In this document: in pieces, positions 26,185 to 32,841 of the stretch
Position numbering within the stretch: the stretch's first letter is position 1
How the letters are laid out: each line of letters begins with the position of its first letter
NCBI GenBank assembly: GCA_025352325.1
Contig: JANXTR010000024.1
Coordinates: 1-44,506, forward strand
Source of the DNA: Microbacteriaceae bacterium
GTDB lineage: Bacteria; Actinomycetota; Actinomycetes; Actinomycetales; Microbacteriaceae
Length of the DNA stretch: 44,506 nucleotides
Direction: 5' to 3'
The notes under the pieces: generated by a model
Seen by the model: only the letters and a program-made list of their open reading frames with translations
Told to the model about the DNA's origin: nothing
Databases searched by the model: none
Program-made: the position numbers and the translations under genes

Positions 26185-27078
26185 TCATCCGCGCGGGTTC
26201 GCCAGGTGCTGCCGCGTCAGCTCGTCGAGCTGTTCGTCGCTCAGCTCGTCGAACTTCTTCTCCTCGCGTTTCTCGCTGCGCGTCCAGCGTACGAAGAGGA
26301 GCACCAGGATCGGCACGTCCGCGATCTCGGCGATGAACCACAGCGCATCGCCCGCTAGGTGCTGATCGTGCACCGGATTCGGCCACCAGCTCGACGCGGC
26401 GGCGACGGCAGGCCCGATGAGCGGCGCGTGGTCGAGGATCGCATCGTTGAGGCGCAGCACGATCCCCGGCACGGCGTCGATGATCAGCTCGACGAACGCC
26501 AGCAGGAACTCGATCGTGATGAAGAGGCTGGTGCGTCCGGCGGTGTTCTCGACGATCGGCAGCACCATGATCAGGCCGAGCGCGGGGATGACGACGCCCA
26601 TCGCGGCATCCAGGGCGGGCGTGCCGCGCAGCACCCAGGCGACCGGTGTCAGGAACAGGCAGAACACGGCGGCCGAGAACAGGGTCGCGAAGATCGCGTT
26701 GCCGAACAGCTTCAGCACGCGGGTGGTCAGCATCCGCTCGAGCCGGATGACGCCGCTCTCACCGAGCGACACCCGCAGCAGCCCGATCGGTCTGCCCGCC
26801 GCGATGCACGCGGGGACCGCGAACAGTAGCAGCGCGACGCGGGTCGTGAACGCCCAGCGGAGGTCATGGCTGTACGCGCCCAGAAAGCCGAACTCGACGA
26901 CCGCGAACGAGCCGAGCCCGAGCCCGAAGAACGCGAGGCTGAACCGCACCGGCCAGCGGATGCCGCGGCGACCCGCCCGGACGACCCCGGCCAGGTAGAG
27001 CCCGGCCGCCACCACGATCGCCACGAGCGCGACGGGGTCGAACCGCCACGTGGCGAGGAAGACGGGGATGGACGGCAC
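26185..27078 (-). CDS. ctaG: Cytochrome c oxidase assembly protein, CtaG type
   Basis: The 297-residue protein has about seven transmembrane segments and matches the Caa3_CtaG family: FLATWRFDPVALVAIVVAAG at the start, AYSHDLRWAFTTRVALLL, a central loop rich in small residues and SSWWPNPVHDQHLAGDALW near the end. In Bacillus, CtaG is needed for assembly of the copper-containing caa3 oxidase. The C-terminus is charged (KREEKKFDELSDEQLDELTR). It starts with GTG, and TAACAT lies six bases upstream, so the transcript is probably leaderless. It stands alone, separated from the next gene by only 30 bases. Confidence 0.88.
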   Translation of the reverse strand: MPSIPVFLATWRFDPVALVAIVVAAGLYLAGVVRAGRRGIRWPVRFSLAFFGLGLGSFAVVEFGFLGAYSHDLRWAFTTRVALLLFAVPACIAAGRPIGLLRVSLGESGVIRLERMLTTRVLKLFGNAIFATLFSAAVFCLFLTPVAWVLRGTPALDAAMGVVIPALGLIMVLPIVENTAGRTSLFITIEFLLAFVELIIDAVPGIVLRLNDAILDHAPLIGPAVAAASSWWPNPVHDQHLAGDALWFIAEIADVPILVLLFVRWTRSEKREEKKFDELSDEQLDELTRQHLANPRG

Positions 27079-27084
27079 GCCCGG

Positions 27085-27090
27085 ATGTTA
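27085..27090 (-). promoter_or_regulatory. -10 box for leaderless ctaG transcript
   Basis: On the minus strand TAACAT is followed by six bases and the GTG at 27078. Confidence 0.5.
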
Positions 27091-27108
27091 CGCCCGCACC
27101 CCTGAGAC

Positions 27109-27591
27109 TCAGCCGCGCTTAACGGCGCGGGTGTTCGCGATGCCCCAGACGAGCGCGAGCACGAAGAGTTGGAGGGCCGCGATCGTCACCAGGAGTGCGC
27201 TGGCGACGGTGGTTCCATCAAAGCGGAACTCGATGGTGCCGTGGGCGCTGAGGACGCTCCTGGTCACCAGCGACCCCAGGAAGATCGTCGCGGCGACGAG
27301 TTCCAAGGTGGAGAGCACCAGCGCCCAGGCGCCCACGACCGCGAATCCGTGACCGGCGAGCCGGACATCCCTCTCGTCGCGGTATTCGATGGCGTTGATG
27401 CGGAGCCAGTCGCCTGCTCCTGCTCGCCGGGCGAGAAGCGCGGAGAGCAAGCCCCCGACGCCGAGTGTCAGCAGCAGCGCCGCTCCGAACCAGTTCTCGA
27501 GGACGAGCGTGACGATCGCTCCGGCGAATGAGCCGCCGACCAGCAGAATGTTGGGAAGCGACAGCGGAAGACGACTACTCGCGGTCGACAT
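27109..27591 (-). CDS. Four-helix membrane protein linked to an XRE regulator (DUF2178-like)
   Basis: The 160-residue protein has four hydrophobic segments (about 13-30, 35-50, 81-110 and 128-152) and a cytoplasmic loop INAIEYRDERDVRLAGHG resembling the DERD motif of DUF2178 proteins. It is translated from an ATG with GAGGAGG upstream, inside the 3' end of the XRE regulator gene (17-base overlap). Membrane protein/XRE pairs of this kind are common in Gram-positive bacteria, but their role is unknown; sensing of a membrane signal that modulates the regulator is inference. Confidence 0.75.
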   Translation of the reverse strand: MSTASSRLPLSLPNILLVGGSFAGAIVTLVLENWFGAALLLTLGVGGLLSALLARRAGAGDWLRINAIEYRDERDVRLAGHGFAVVGAWALVLSTLELVAATIFLGSLVTRSVLSAHGTIEFRFDGTTVASALLVTIAALQLFVLALVWGIANTRAVKRG

Positions 27592-27772
27592 GGAAGACCT
27601 CCTCGACGGTGGAACCGAAATGCCGCGCGAGCCGCACGGCCAGGGTCAGCGAAGGGTCGTATTTCCCGGTCTCGATCGCGTTGATCGTCTGTCGGGAGAC
27701 GCCGAGCTCGGCCGCGAGGGCGCCCTGCGACAGGCCCGCCTCTTCGCGCATCCGTCGGATGTCGCTGTCCAT
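27575..27772 (-). CDS. Small XRE-family regulator (65 residues)
   Basis: The protein MDSDIRRMREEAGLSQGALA... consists of one Cro/CI-type helix-turn-helix: LSQGALAAELGVSRQTINAI then ETGKYDPSLTLAVRLARHFG and a short tail VEEVFHVDRE. It belongs to the short DNA-binding proteins usually paired with membrane proteins. The start ATG at 27772 is chosen because the promoter -10 (27780-27785) ends seven bases before it, giving a leaderless mRNA; longer in-frame versions would run through the operators. Two matching palindromes overlap its promoter, so it very likely represses itself and the downstream membrane protein gene. Confidence 0.9.
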   Translation of the reverse strand: MDSDIRRMREEAGLSQGALAAELGVSRQTINAIETGKYDPSLTLAVRLARHFGSTVEEVFHVDRE

Positions 27773-27775
27773 GCC

Positions 27776-27820
27776 TGTCAAGTTAGCTTGACACCCGAAC
27801 GCTGTCAAGCGCCCTTGACA
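27776..27820 (-). promoter_or_regulatory. Promoter with two XRE operators
   Basis: TGTCAAG-4 bases-CTTGACA occurs twice, at 27776-27793 and 27803-27820, with perfect 7-bp arms and centres 27 bp apart. On the minus strand the -35 TTGACA (27803-27808) is an arm of the distal site, and a 17-base spacer leads to the -10 TAACTT (27780-27785) inside the proximal site. Bound repressor would cover the whole promoter. Confidence 0.85.
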
Positions 27821-27845
27821 CCCCGCTCCTCTTTCACCGATTTCT

Positions 27846-27934
27846 GTTCGCAATTCAGGTCGGATGACGTCGGGTGAACGACCTCGATGCGATTCCGACT
27901 CTTGGCCTGAATTACGAACGCTGAATTACGAACG
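27846..27934. repeat. Direct and inverted CTGAATTNCGAAC repeats between the two XRE genes
   Basis: CTGAATTACGAACG occurs twice in tandem (27907-27920 and 27921-27934), and an inverted copy with one mismatch (GTTCGCAATTCAG) lies at 27846-27858. The function is not known. Confidence 0.6.
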
Positions 27935-27947
27935 CGGCAAGGTCGCG

Positions 27948-28181
27948 CTACGGTGCGATGACCAGCAGCTCGCCGACCGAGCACTCCAGCGCCTCGCAGA
28001 TCGCTGTCAGGGTCGAGAACCGGATGGCGCGTGCCCGATCGTTCTTCAGCACCGAGAGGTTCACGATGCTCACGCCGACGAGCTCGCTCAGGTGCGTCAG
28101 CGTGATCCCCCGCGCGAGCAGCAGTTCGTCGAGCTGGCAGTGGATGCGCCCGGAGTCGTCGTCCGGCTCCGCGGGCGCCAT
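27948..28181 (-). CDS. Small XRE/YozG-like regulator (77 residues)
   Basis: The protein has a short polar N-terminus (PAEPDDDSGRIHCQLDELLL) and a helix-turn-helix, ARGITLTHLSELVGVSIVNL, followed by SVLKNDRARAIRFSTLTAIC and a C-terminus ending ECSVGELLVIAP. This is the YozG type of XRE regulator, which commonly sits next to a DUF2975 membrane protein, as here. The ATG overlaps the DUF2975 stop by one base (TGATG). A 35-bp palindrome at the shared promoter is its likely target. Confidence 0.85.
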   Translation of the reverse strand: MAPAEPDDDSGRIHCQLDELLLARGITLTHLSELVGVSIVNLSVLKNDRARAIRFSTLTAICEALECSVGELLVIAP

Positions 28182-28750
28182 CAGACGAGCCCGTCGGTGT
28201 CGTGCTGCAGGCATTCGCCCGACTGCACGATGTAGGCGAGAACGGCCAGCACGATTGCCAAGCCGAGCATGGGGGCGTCCGGCAGAAAGGTCTGGGGCAC
28301 GATCGTCCATCCGATCGGCAGCCCGACGATGTTCTCGATCGAGGGATCCCCGGCGTCGGGGTACACGAGCCCCCCGCTGTCGGAGATCGTCTGGGCGATG
28401 CGTGCGAGCCAGGAGCCCACGCCCAGTATGACGGCGAGCGTCCACGCGGATCGCGATACGGACGGCGCGAAGGTCACCCCGCGTCGAATCCGCCAGGCGA
28501 GATCGCCGATGATGAACGCGATCCCGGCCACCGTGAGGCTGACGAGCAGAAAGGCCGCCGCATTCACTAACGCCAGCGCAGGGACCCGCTGCACGAAGCC
28601 CAGGCCGGAGACAAGGACGAAGCCGCCCGCGACGGCGACGACCGTATACGTGATGCCCACGACGATCGCCATGGCCGCCACGACGTATCCCAGAATGTGG
28701 ATGACACCGAGCACGAGCGAGCGTGCCAGGGTAGGGCAGGTTGCGGTCAT
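28181..28750 (-). CDS. DUF2975 membrane protein
   Basis: The 189-residue protein has four hydrophobic segments (about 13-34, 36-58, 66-90 and 105-125, with a final one near 160-180) and matches the YoaS/DUF2975 family found with YozG-type regulators: GDLAWRIRRGVTFAPSVSRS, and the extracytoplasmic loop after WLARIAQTISDSGG. AAGGAGG precedes the ATG at a good distance. It is first in a two-gene operon with the XRE regulator; the order is opposite to that of the neighbouring cassette. Function unknown. Confidence 0.82.
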   Translation of the reverse strand: MTATCPTLARSLVLGVIHILGYVVAAMAIVVGITYTVVAVAGGFVLVSGLGFVQRVPALALVNAAAFLLVSLTVAGIAFIIGDLAWRIRRGVTFAPSVSRSAWTLAVILGVGSWLARIAQTISDSGGLVYPDAGDPSIENIVGLPIGWTIVPQTFLPDAPMLGLAIVLAVLAYIVQSGECLQHDTDGLV

Positions 28751-28760
28751 GGAAGCCTCC

Positions 28761-28804
28761 TTATCGACAATCGTTAACATAACGATTATCGATAACCCTC
28801 GCAA
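28761..28804 (-). promoter_or_regulatory. Promoter with 35-bp operator palindrome of the DUF2975/XRE operon
   Basis: Arms TTATCGACAATCGTTA (28761-28776) and TAACGATTATCGATAA (28780-28795) pair at 15 of 16 positions around a 3-base centre; TTATCGATAA within the right arm is itself a perfect palindrome. On the minus strand TTGCGA (28799-28804), 17 bases and TATGTT (28776-28781) form the promoter, so the operator covers the spacer, the -10 and the start point. Confidence 0.85.
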
Positions 28805-28841
28805 CCCCGAACCACACCCCCGAACCGGGGCCGCCTTCCGC

Positions 28842-28859
28842 ATCTTGCCGTGAGCGAAC
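28842..28859 (+). promoter_or_regulatory. Candidate ClgR-type site upstream of clpC
   Basis: TGCCGTGAGCG (28846-28856), flanked on the right by AAC, matches the actinobacterial ClgR consensus CGCYNANRGCG at all but two fixed positions. ClgR activates clp genes in streptomycetes and corynebacteria. TATATC at 28896-28901 is a possible -10 box. Confidence 0.3.
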
Positions 28860-28939
28860 ACGGGCGAATCCGAGCCGCCCCGTGGCTACTCTCGGTATAT
28901 CGGAGCCCACCCTGCTCGGTTCCGGAGGAGTCAGACATC

Positions 28940-31447
28940 ATGTTCGAACGCTTTACGGATCGAGCCCGCCGGGTCGTCGTCCTCGCCCAAGAAGAGGCGA
29001 AGATGCTGAACCACAACTACATCGGCACCGAGCACATCCTGCTCGGTCTCATCCACGAGGGCGAGGGTGTCGCCGCGAAGGCGCTCGAGTCCCTCGGGAT
29101 CTCGCTGGATGCCGTCCGCGAGCAGGTCCAAGACATCATCGGCCAGGGTCAGCAGCAGCCGACCGGCCACATCCCCTTCACGCCGCGCGCCAAGAAGGTG
29201 CTCGAGCTGAGCCTCCGCGAAGCGCTGCAGCTCGGCCACAGCTACATCGGCACTGAGCACATCCTGCTCGGCCTGATCCGCGAGGGAGAGGGTGTCGCAG
29301 CTCAAGTACTCGTCAAGCTCGGCGCTGACCTCAATCGGGTTCGACAGCAGGTCATCCAGCTGCTCAGCGGCTACCAGGGCAAGGAGCAGGTCGCGGTCGG
29401 CGGCAACGACGCGACGCCCGACAAAGGCAGCCAGATCCTCGACCAGTTCGGCCGCAACCTCACGCAGGCGGCACGCGACGGCAAGCTCGACCCGGTCATC
29501 GGGCGCGAGAAGGAGATGGAGCGCGTCATGCAGATCCTCTCCCGCCGCTCGAAGAACAACCCCGTGCTGATCGGCGAGCCCGGCGTCGGCAAGACCGCGG
29601 TCGTCGAGGGCCTCGCCCAGGCGATCGTGCGTGGCGACGTGCCCGAAACCCTGAAGGACAAGCAGCTCTACACGCTCGACCTCGGCAGCCTCATCGCCGG
29701 CAGCCGCTACCGGGGTGACTTCGAGGAGCGCCTGAAGAAGGTGACGAAAGAGATCCGCACCCGCGGCGACATCATCACCTTCATCGACGAGATCCACACC
29801 CTGGTGGGCGCGGGTGCCGCAGAGGGCGCGATCGACGCGGCCAGCATCCTCAAGCCGCTTCTCGCCCGTGGCGAGTTGCAGACCATCGGTGCGACCACGA
29901 TCGACGAGTACCGCAAGCACTTCGAGAAGGACGCCGCGCTCGAGCGCCGCTTCCAGCCGGTGCAGGTGCACGAACCCACGCTGCCCCAGACCATCAACAT
30001 CCTCAAGGGGCTCCGCGACAAGTACGAGGCGTTCCACAAGGTGTCGATCACGGATGGCGCGATCGTCGCGGCCGCGAACCTGTCCGACCGCTACGTGAGT
30101 GACCGGTTCCTGCCAGACAAGGCCATCGACCTGATCGACGAAGCGGGCGCACGCCTGCGGCTCTCGATCCTGTCGGCCCCGCCGGAGCTGCGCGAGTTCG
30201 ACGACAAGATCGCCGGGGTCCGCGCCAGCAAGGAGTCCGCGATCGAGGACCAGGACTTCGAGAAGGCCGCCAGCCTGCGCGACGAGGAGAAGAAGCTGCT
30301 CGGTGAGCGGCTGCGCCTCGAGAAGCAGTGGCGTGCCGGTGACGTCGCGGCGTCCGGAACCGTGGATGAGGGTGTTATCGCCGAGGTGCTGGCCAACGCC
30401 ACCGGCATCCCGGTCTTCAAGCTCACGGAGGAGGAGTCCAGCCGACTCATCTTCATGGAGAAGTCGCTGCACGAGCGCGTCATCGGTCAGGAGGAGGCCA
30501 TCTCGGTCCTCTCCAAGACGATCCGTCGCACGCGTGCCGGCCTGAAGGATCCGAAGCGTCCCTCCGGCTCGTTCATCTTCGCTGGCCCCACCGGTGTCGG
30601 TAAGACCGAGCTGGCCAAAGCGCTCGCCGAGTTCCTCTTCGACGACGAGAACGCGCTGATCTCGCTCGACATGAGCGAGTACGGCGAGAAGCACACCGTC
30701 TCGCGGCTGTTCGGTGCCCCTCCCGGGTTCGTCGGCTTCGAGGAGGGCGGTCAGCTCACCGAGAAGGTGCGTCGCAAGCCGTTCAGCGTCGTGCTCTTCG
30801 ACGAGATCGAGAAGGCGCACCCGGACATCTTCAACTCGCTCCTCCAGATTTTGGAAGAGGGACGTCTGACGGATGGCCAGGGCCGCGTCGTCGACTTCAA
30901 GAACACCGTGATCATCATGACGACCAACCTCGGCACGAAGGACATCACCGGCGGACCGGTGGGCTTCACGCTCGAGGGCAGCGCGGAGAACTCGTACCGG
31001 GCCATGCGCGCCAAGGTGGTCGAGGAGCTGAAGAAGCACTTCAAGCCGGAGTTCCTCAACCGTGTCGACGAGACCATCGTCTTCCCGCAGCTCAGCAAGC
31101 CGGAGCTTCTGCAGGTGGTCGCGCTCTTCATCGGCCGTCTGTCGGACCGTCTGATGGACCGCGACATGACGATCGACATCACGGATGCGGCCAAGTCGCG
31201 CCTGATCGACATCGGCTGGGACCCGACCCTCGGAGCCCGTCCGCTGCGCCGCGCGGTGCAGCACGAGATCGAGGACTCGCTGAGCGAGAAGATCCTGCAC
31301 GGCGAGCTCAACGCGGGCGACCACGTGCACGTCGACTTCGCGACGGGAGCCGACGGACTCGGTGAGTTCGTCTTCACGACCGGGCGTCAGCCGGGCCGCG
31401 AGGAGCTCCCGGCCGTGGTCGGCGCGATCGAGGCCGCGACGGAGTAG
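28940..31447 (+). CDS. clpC: ATP-dependent Clp protease ATPase subunit ClpC
   Basis: The 835-residue AAA+ unfoldase feeds proteins to ClpP and takes part in protein quality control. Two N-terminal Clp repeats (about 5-65 and 80-140, each with [12 protein letters not shown]) are followed by AAA domain 1 with Walker A GEPGVGKT (212-219), a UVR-motif middle segment ([20 protein letters not shown]), and AAA domain 2 with Walker A GPTGVGKT (549-556) and [13 protein letters not shown]. The middle UVR motif marks it as ClpC rather than ClpA or ClpB. ATG 28940 is preferred to an upstream in-frame start because GGAGGAG lies nine bases before it. Confidence 0.98.
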   Translation: MFERFTDRARRVVVLAQEEAKMLNHNYIGTEHILLGLIHEGEGVAAKALESLGISLDAVREQVQDIIGQGQQQPTGHIPFTPRAKKVLELSLREALQLGHSYIGTEHILLGLIREGEGVAAQVLVKLGADLNRVRQQVIQLLSGYQGKEQVAVGGNDATPDKGSQILDQFGRNLTQAARDGKLDPVIGREKEMERVMQILSRRSKNNPVLIGEPGVGKTAVVEGLAQAIVRGDVPETLKDKQLYTLDLGSLIAGSRYRGDFEERLKKVTKEIRTRGDIITFIDEIHTLVGAGAAEGAIDAASILKPLLARGELQTIGATTIDEYRKHFEKDAALERRFQPVQVHEPTLPQTINILKGLRDKYEAFHKVSITDGAIVAAANLSDRYVSDRFLPDKAIDLIDEAGARLRLSILSAPPELREFDDKIAGVRASKESAIEDQDFEKAASLRDEEKKLLGERLRLEKQWRAGDVAASGTVDEGVIAEVLANATGIPVFKLTEEESSRLIFMEKSLHERVIGQEEAISVLSKTIRRTRAGLKDPKRPSGSFIFAGPTGVGKTELAKALAEFLFDDENALISLDMSEYGEKHTVSRLFGAPPGFVGFEEGGQLTEKVRRKPFSVVLFDEIEKAHPDIFNSLLQILEEGRLTDGQGRVVDFKNTVIIMTTNLGTKDITGGPVGFTLEGSAENSYRAMRAKVVEELKKHFKPEFLNRVDETIVFPQLSKPELLQVVALFIGRLSDRLMDRDMTIDITDAAKSRLIDIGWDPTLGARPLRRAVQHEIEDSLSEKILHGELNAGDHVHVDFATGADGLGEFVFTTGRQPGREELPAVVGAIEAATE

Positions 31448-31453
31448 CTCCCC

Positions 31454-31594
31454 TCACACGACCCAGGGCGGCGGTTCTTCGGAACCGTCGCCCTTCGTCG
31501 TTTCGCACCCCCCGGCGAGAGCAGGATGCTGCGCCTCGACCAGCCTCGCCACCATGGCCGCGTCGATCTCGACTTCGGCCGGAGGCGTGTCCAT
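31454..31594 (-). pseudogene. N-terminal fragment of an APH-family kinase
   Basis: The minus strand has a 46-codon frame starting MDTPPAEVEIDAAMVARLVE and continuing AQHPALAGG, the typical first 30 residues of one actinobacterial family of APH-fold phosphotransferases, where it leads into the GWDN-type nucleotide-binding strand. Here the homology stops and the frame runs into the clpC terminator and ends. No other part of the kinase is present. It is divergent from the argA-like gene with 18 bases between the starts. The assignment rests on the first 30 residues only. Confidence 0.4.
31466..31493 (+). terminator. clpC terminator with UUCG tetraloop
   Basis: A 12-bp stem (one G-U pair) starting GGGCGGCGGTTC closes a TTCG loop with a C-G pair and is followed by CTTCGTCGTTTCG. 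It begins 18 bases after the clpC stop. Confidence 0.8.
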
Positions 31595-31600
31595 GGCTAA

Positions 31601-31606
31601 TAGGGT
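31601..31606 (+). promoter_or_regulatory. -10 box for leaderless acetyltransferase gene
   Basis: TAGGGT ends six bases before the GTG at 31613. Confidence 0.5.
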
Positions 31607-31612
31607 GGCACG

Positions 31613-32116
31613 GTGACCTCTCTCATCGTGCGCCGCGCCCGCACCAGTGACGTGCCGGGGATCGAGGCGATGATTGAGCCGCTCGTGCAGCAGCGCATCC
31701 TGCTCGGCAAGGACCGCGTCGTCTTCTACGAGGCCGTGCAGGAGTTCCGCGTCGCCGAATCGCCCGAGGGTGAACTGCTCGGCTGCGGGGCGCTGCACGT
31801 GATGTGGGAGGACCTCGGCGAGGTGCGCACGCTGGCCGTGCAGGGCGGATGGCGCAGCCGCGGGGTCGGCCACGCGCTGCTGGAGCGGCTCGAGTCCGAC
31901 GCGCGCGAGCTCGGACTCACGCGCCTGTTCTGCCTCACCTTCGAGACCCGCTTCTTCACCGACCACGGATTCGTCGAGATCGGCGAGGGCGTGGTGTCGC
32001 CGGATGTCTACGCCGAGCTGGTGCGCTCGCCCGACGAGGGCGTCGCCGAGTTCCTCGATCTGGCCCGGGTGAAGCCGAACACCCTCGGCAACTCGCGGAT
32101 GCTGAAGCAGCTGTAG
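31613..32116 (+). CDS. argA: Amino-acid N-acetyltransferase (ArgA-like, GNAT)
   Basis: The 167-residue single-domain GNAT protein matches the short actinobacterial N-acetylglutamate synthase, which starts arginine synthesis (Rv2747 type). The acetyl-CoA-binding segment is VRTLAVQGGWRSRGVGHALL; other family landmarks are LIVRRARTSDVPGIEAMIEP at the N-terminus, GCGALHVMWEDLGEVR and LFCLTFETRFFTDHGFVEIG. The amino-acid-kinase domain of E. coli ArgA is absent, as expected in this family. The start is GTG with a -10 box six bases upstream and no ribosome binding site. Confidence 0.85.
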   Translation: MTSLIVRRARTSDVPGIEAMIEPLVQQRILLGKDRVVFYEAVQEFRVAESPEGELLGCGALHVMWEDLGEVRTLAVQGGWRSRGVGHALLERLESDARELGLTRLFCLTFETRFFTDHGFVEIGEGVVSPDVYAELVRSPDEGVAEFLDLARVKPNTLGNSRMLKQL

Positions 32117-32131
32117 CCCGCCCGAGACGAC

Positions 32132-32149
32132 GACCCGCCGCGGCGGGTC
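32132..32149. terminator. GC-rich perfect palindrome after the acetyltransferase gene
   Basis: GACCCGCCGCGGCGGGTC is self-complementary over 18 bases. It lies 16 bases after the argA stop and probably acts as a terminator, although no T run follows. Confidence 0.45.
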
Positions 32150-32175
32150 ACCGCGGCGACGTCCGCACCCGGGAT

Positions 32176-32181
32176 TACCCT
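32176..32181 (+). promoter_or_regulatory. -10 box for leaderless membrane-anchored protein gene
   Basis: TACCCT ends six bases before the ATG at 32188. Confidence 0.5.
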
Positions 32182-32187
32182 GTGCGC

Positions 32188-32817
32188 ATGTCGACGATCA
32201 AGAACCCGGTCGGCCCGCAGCCGCCCTCGGTGTACTGGCGTCGCCGCCTGCTGCTGCTCGCGGTGCTCGTCGCCGTTGTGATCGTGGTGATCCTGATCGT
32301 GGTGCGACCGGGATCGGGCGGCACGAAGACCCCGACCGGCGGACAGACGAGCGGGCAGCCCGGCAGCAGCTCGTCGTCGAGCTTCTCCGCCGCCGCGGGA
32401 GGCAGCGCCGCAGCCTGTGACCCGTCGGTCATTTCCCTGACGGCCGTCACCGATGCGACCAGCTACGCCGCGGGGGTGCAGCCCCAGCTCTCGATGACCA
32501 TCGCCAACACCGGGCAGAGTGCCTGCACGATCGACGTGGGCACCGACGCGCAGGTGTACACGATCACCAGCGGATCCGACCAGATCTGGAGCTCGGCCGA
32601 CTGCCAGACCAACAAGACCGCGCTTAAGCAGGTGCTCGAGCCCGGCGCCGCGAAGGCCCTGTCAACCACCCCCTTTGCCTGGGACCGCACCCGTTCCTCG
32701 ACCACGACGTGCACAGGGACGCGACCGGCCGTGACGGCCGGCGGCGCGAGCTACCACCTCAACGTCAAGCTGGGCGAGCTGGCGTCGAAGAGCAGCAAGC
32801 AGTTCCTGCTGCAGTAG
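32188..32817 (+). CDS. Membrane-anchored extracytoplasmic protein of unknown function
   Basis: The 209-residue protein has a short cytoplasmic N-terminus, one transmembrane helix (about 22-47), a Ser/Gly/Thr-rich linker (48-82) and a beta-rich external domain with four cysteines (ACDPS, SACTID, ADCQTN, TTCTGT) that could form two disulfides. The motif LSMTIANTGQSACTIDVG resembles the DUF4232/BsuPI-like immunoglobulin-type folds of secreted proteins, but I do not claim a family. Upstream in-frame starts lie in the acetyltransferase gene and were not used. Confidence 0.75.
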   Translation: MSTIKNPVGPQPPSVYWRRRLLLLAVLVAVVIVVILIVVRPGSGGTKTPTGGQTSGQPGSSSSSSFSAAAGGSAAACDPSVISLTAVTDATSYAAGVQPQLSMTIANTGQSACTIDVGTDAQVYTITSGSDQIWSSADCQTNKTALKQVLEPGAAKALSTTPFAWDRTRSSTTTCTGTRPAVTAGGASYHLNVKLGELASKSSKQFLLQ

Positions 32818-32828
32818 TTCTGACCGGG

Positions 32829-32834
32829 TAACGT
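32829..32834 (+). promoter_or_regulatory. -10 box for leaderless ADP-ribosylglycohydrolase gene
   Basis: TAACGT ends seven bases before the GTG at 32842. Confidence 0.5.
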
Positions 32835-32841
32835 CAGCCGG

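Noticed and set aside
27109-28750. Toxin-antitoxin modules
   Set aside because: The XRE proteins are small, but their partners are four-helix membrane proteins of DUF2178-like and DUF2975 type rather than toxin folds, and the arrangement matches known YozG/DUF2975 pairs.
28931-31330. 799-residue minus-strand frame opposite clpC
   Set aside because: It is antisense to clpC throughout, Leu/Asp/Val-rich, and has no recognisable domain.
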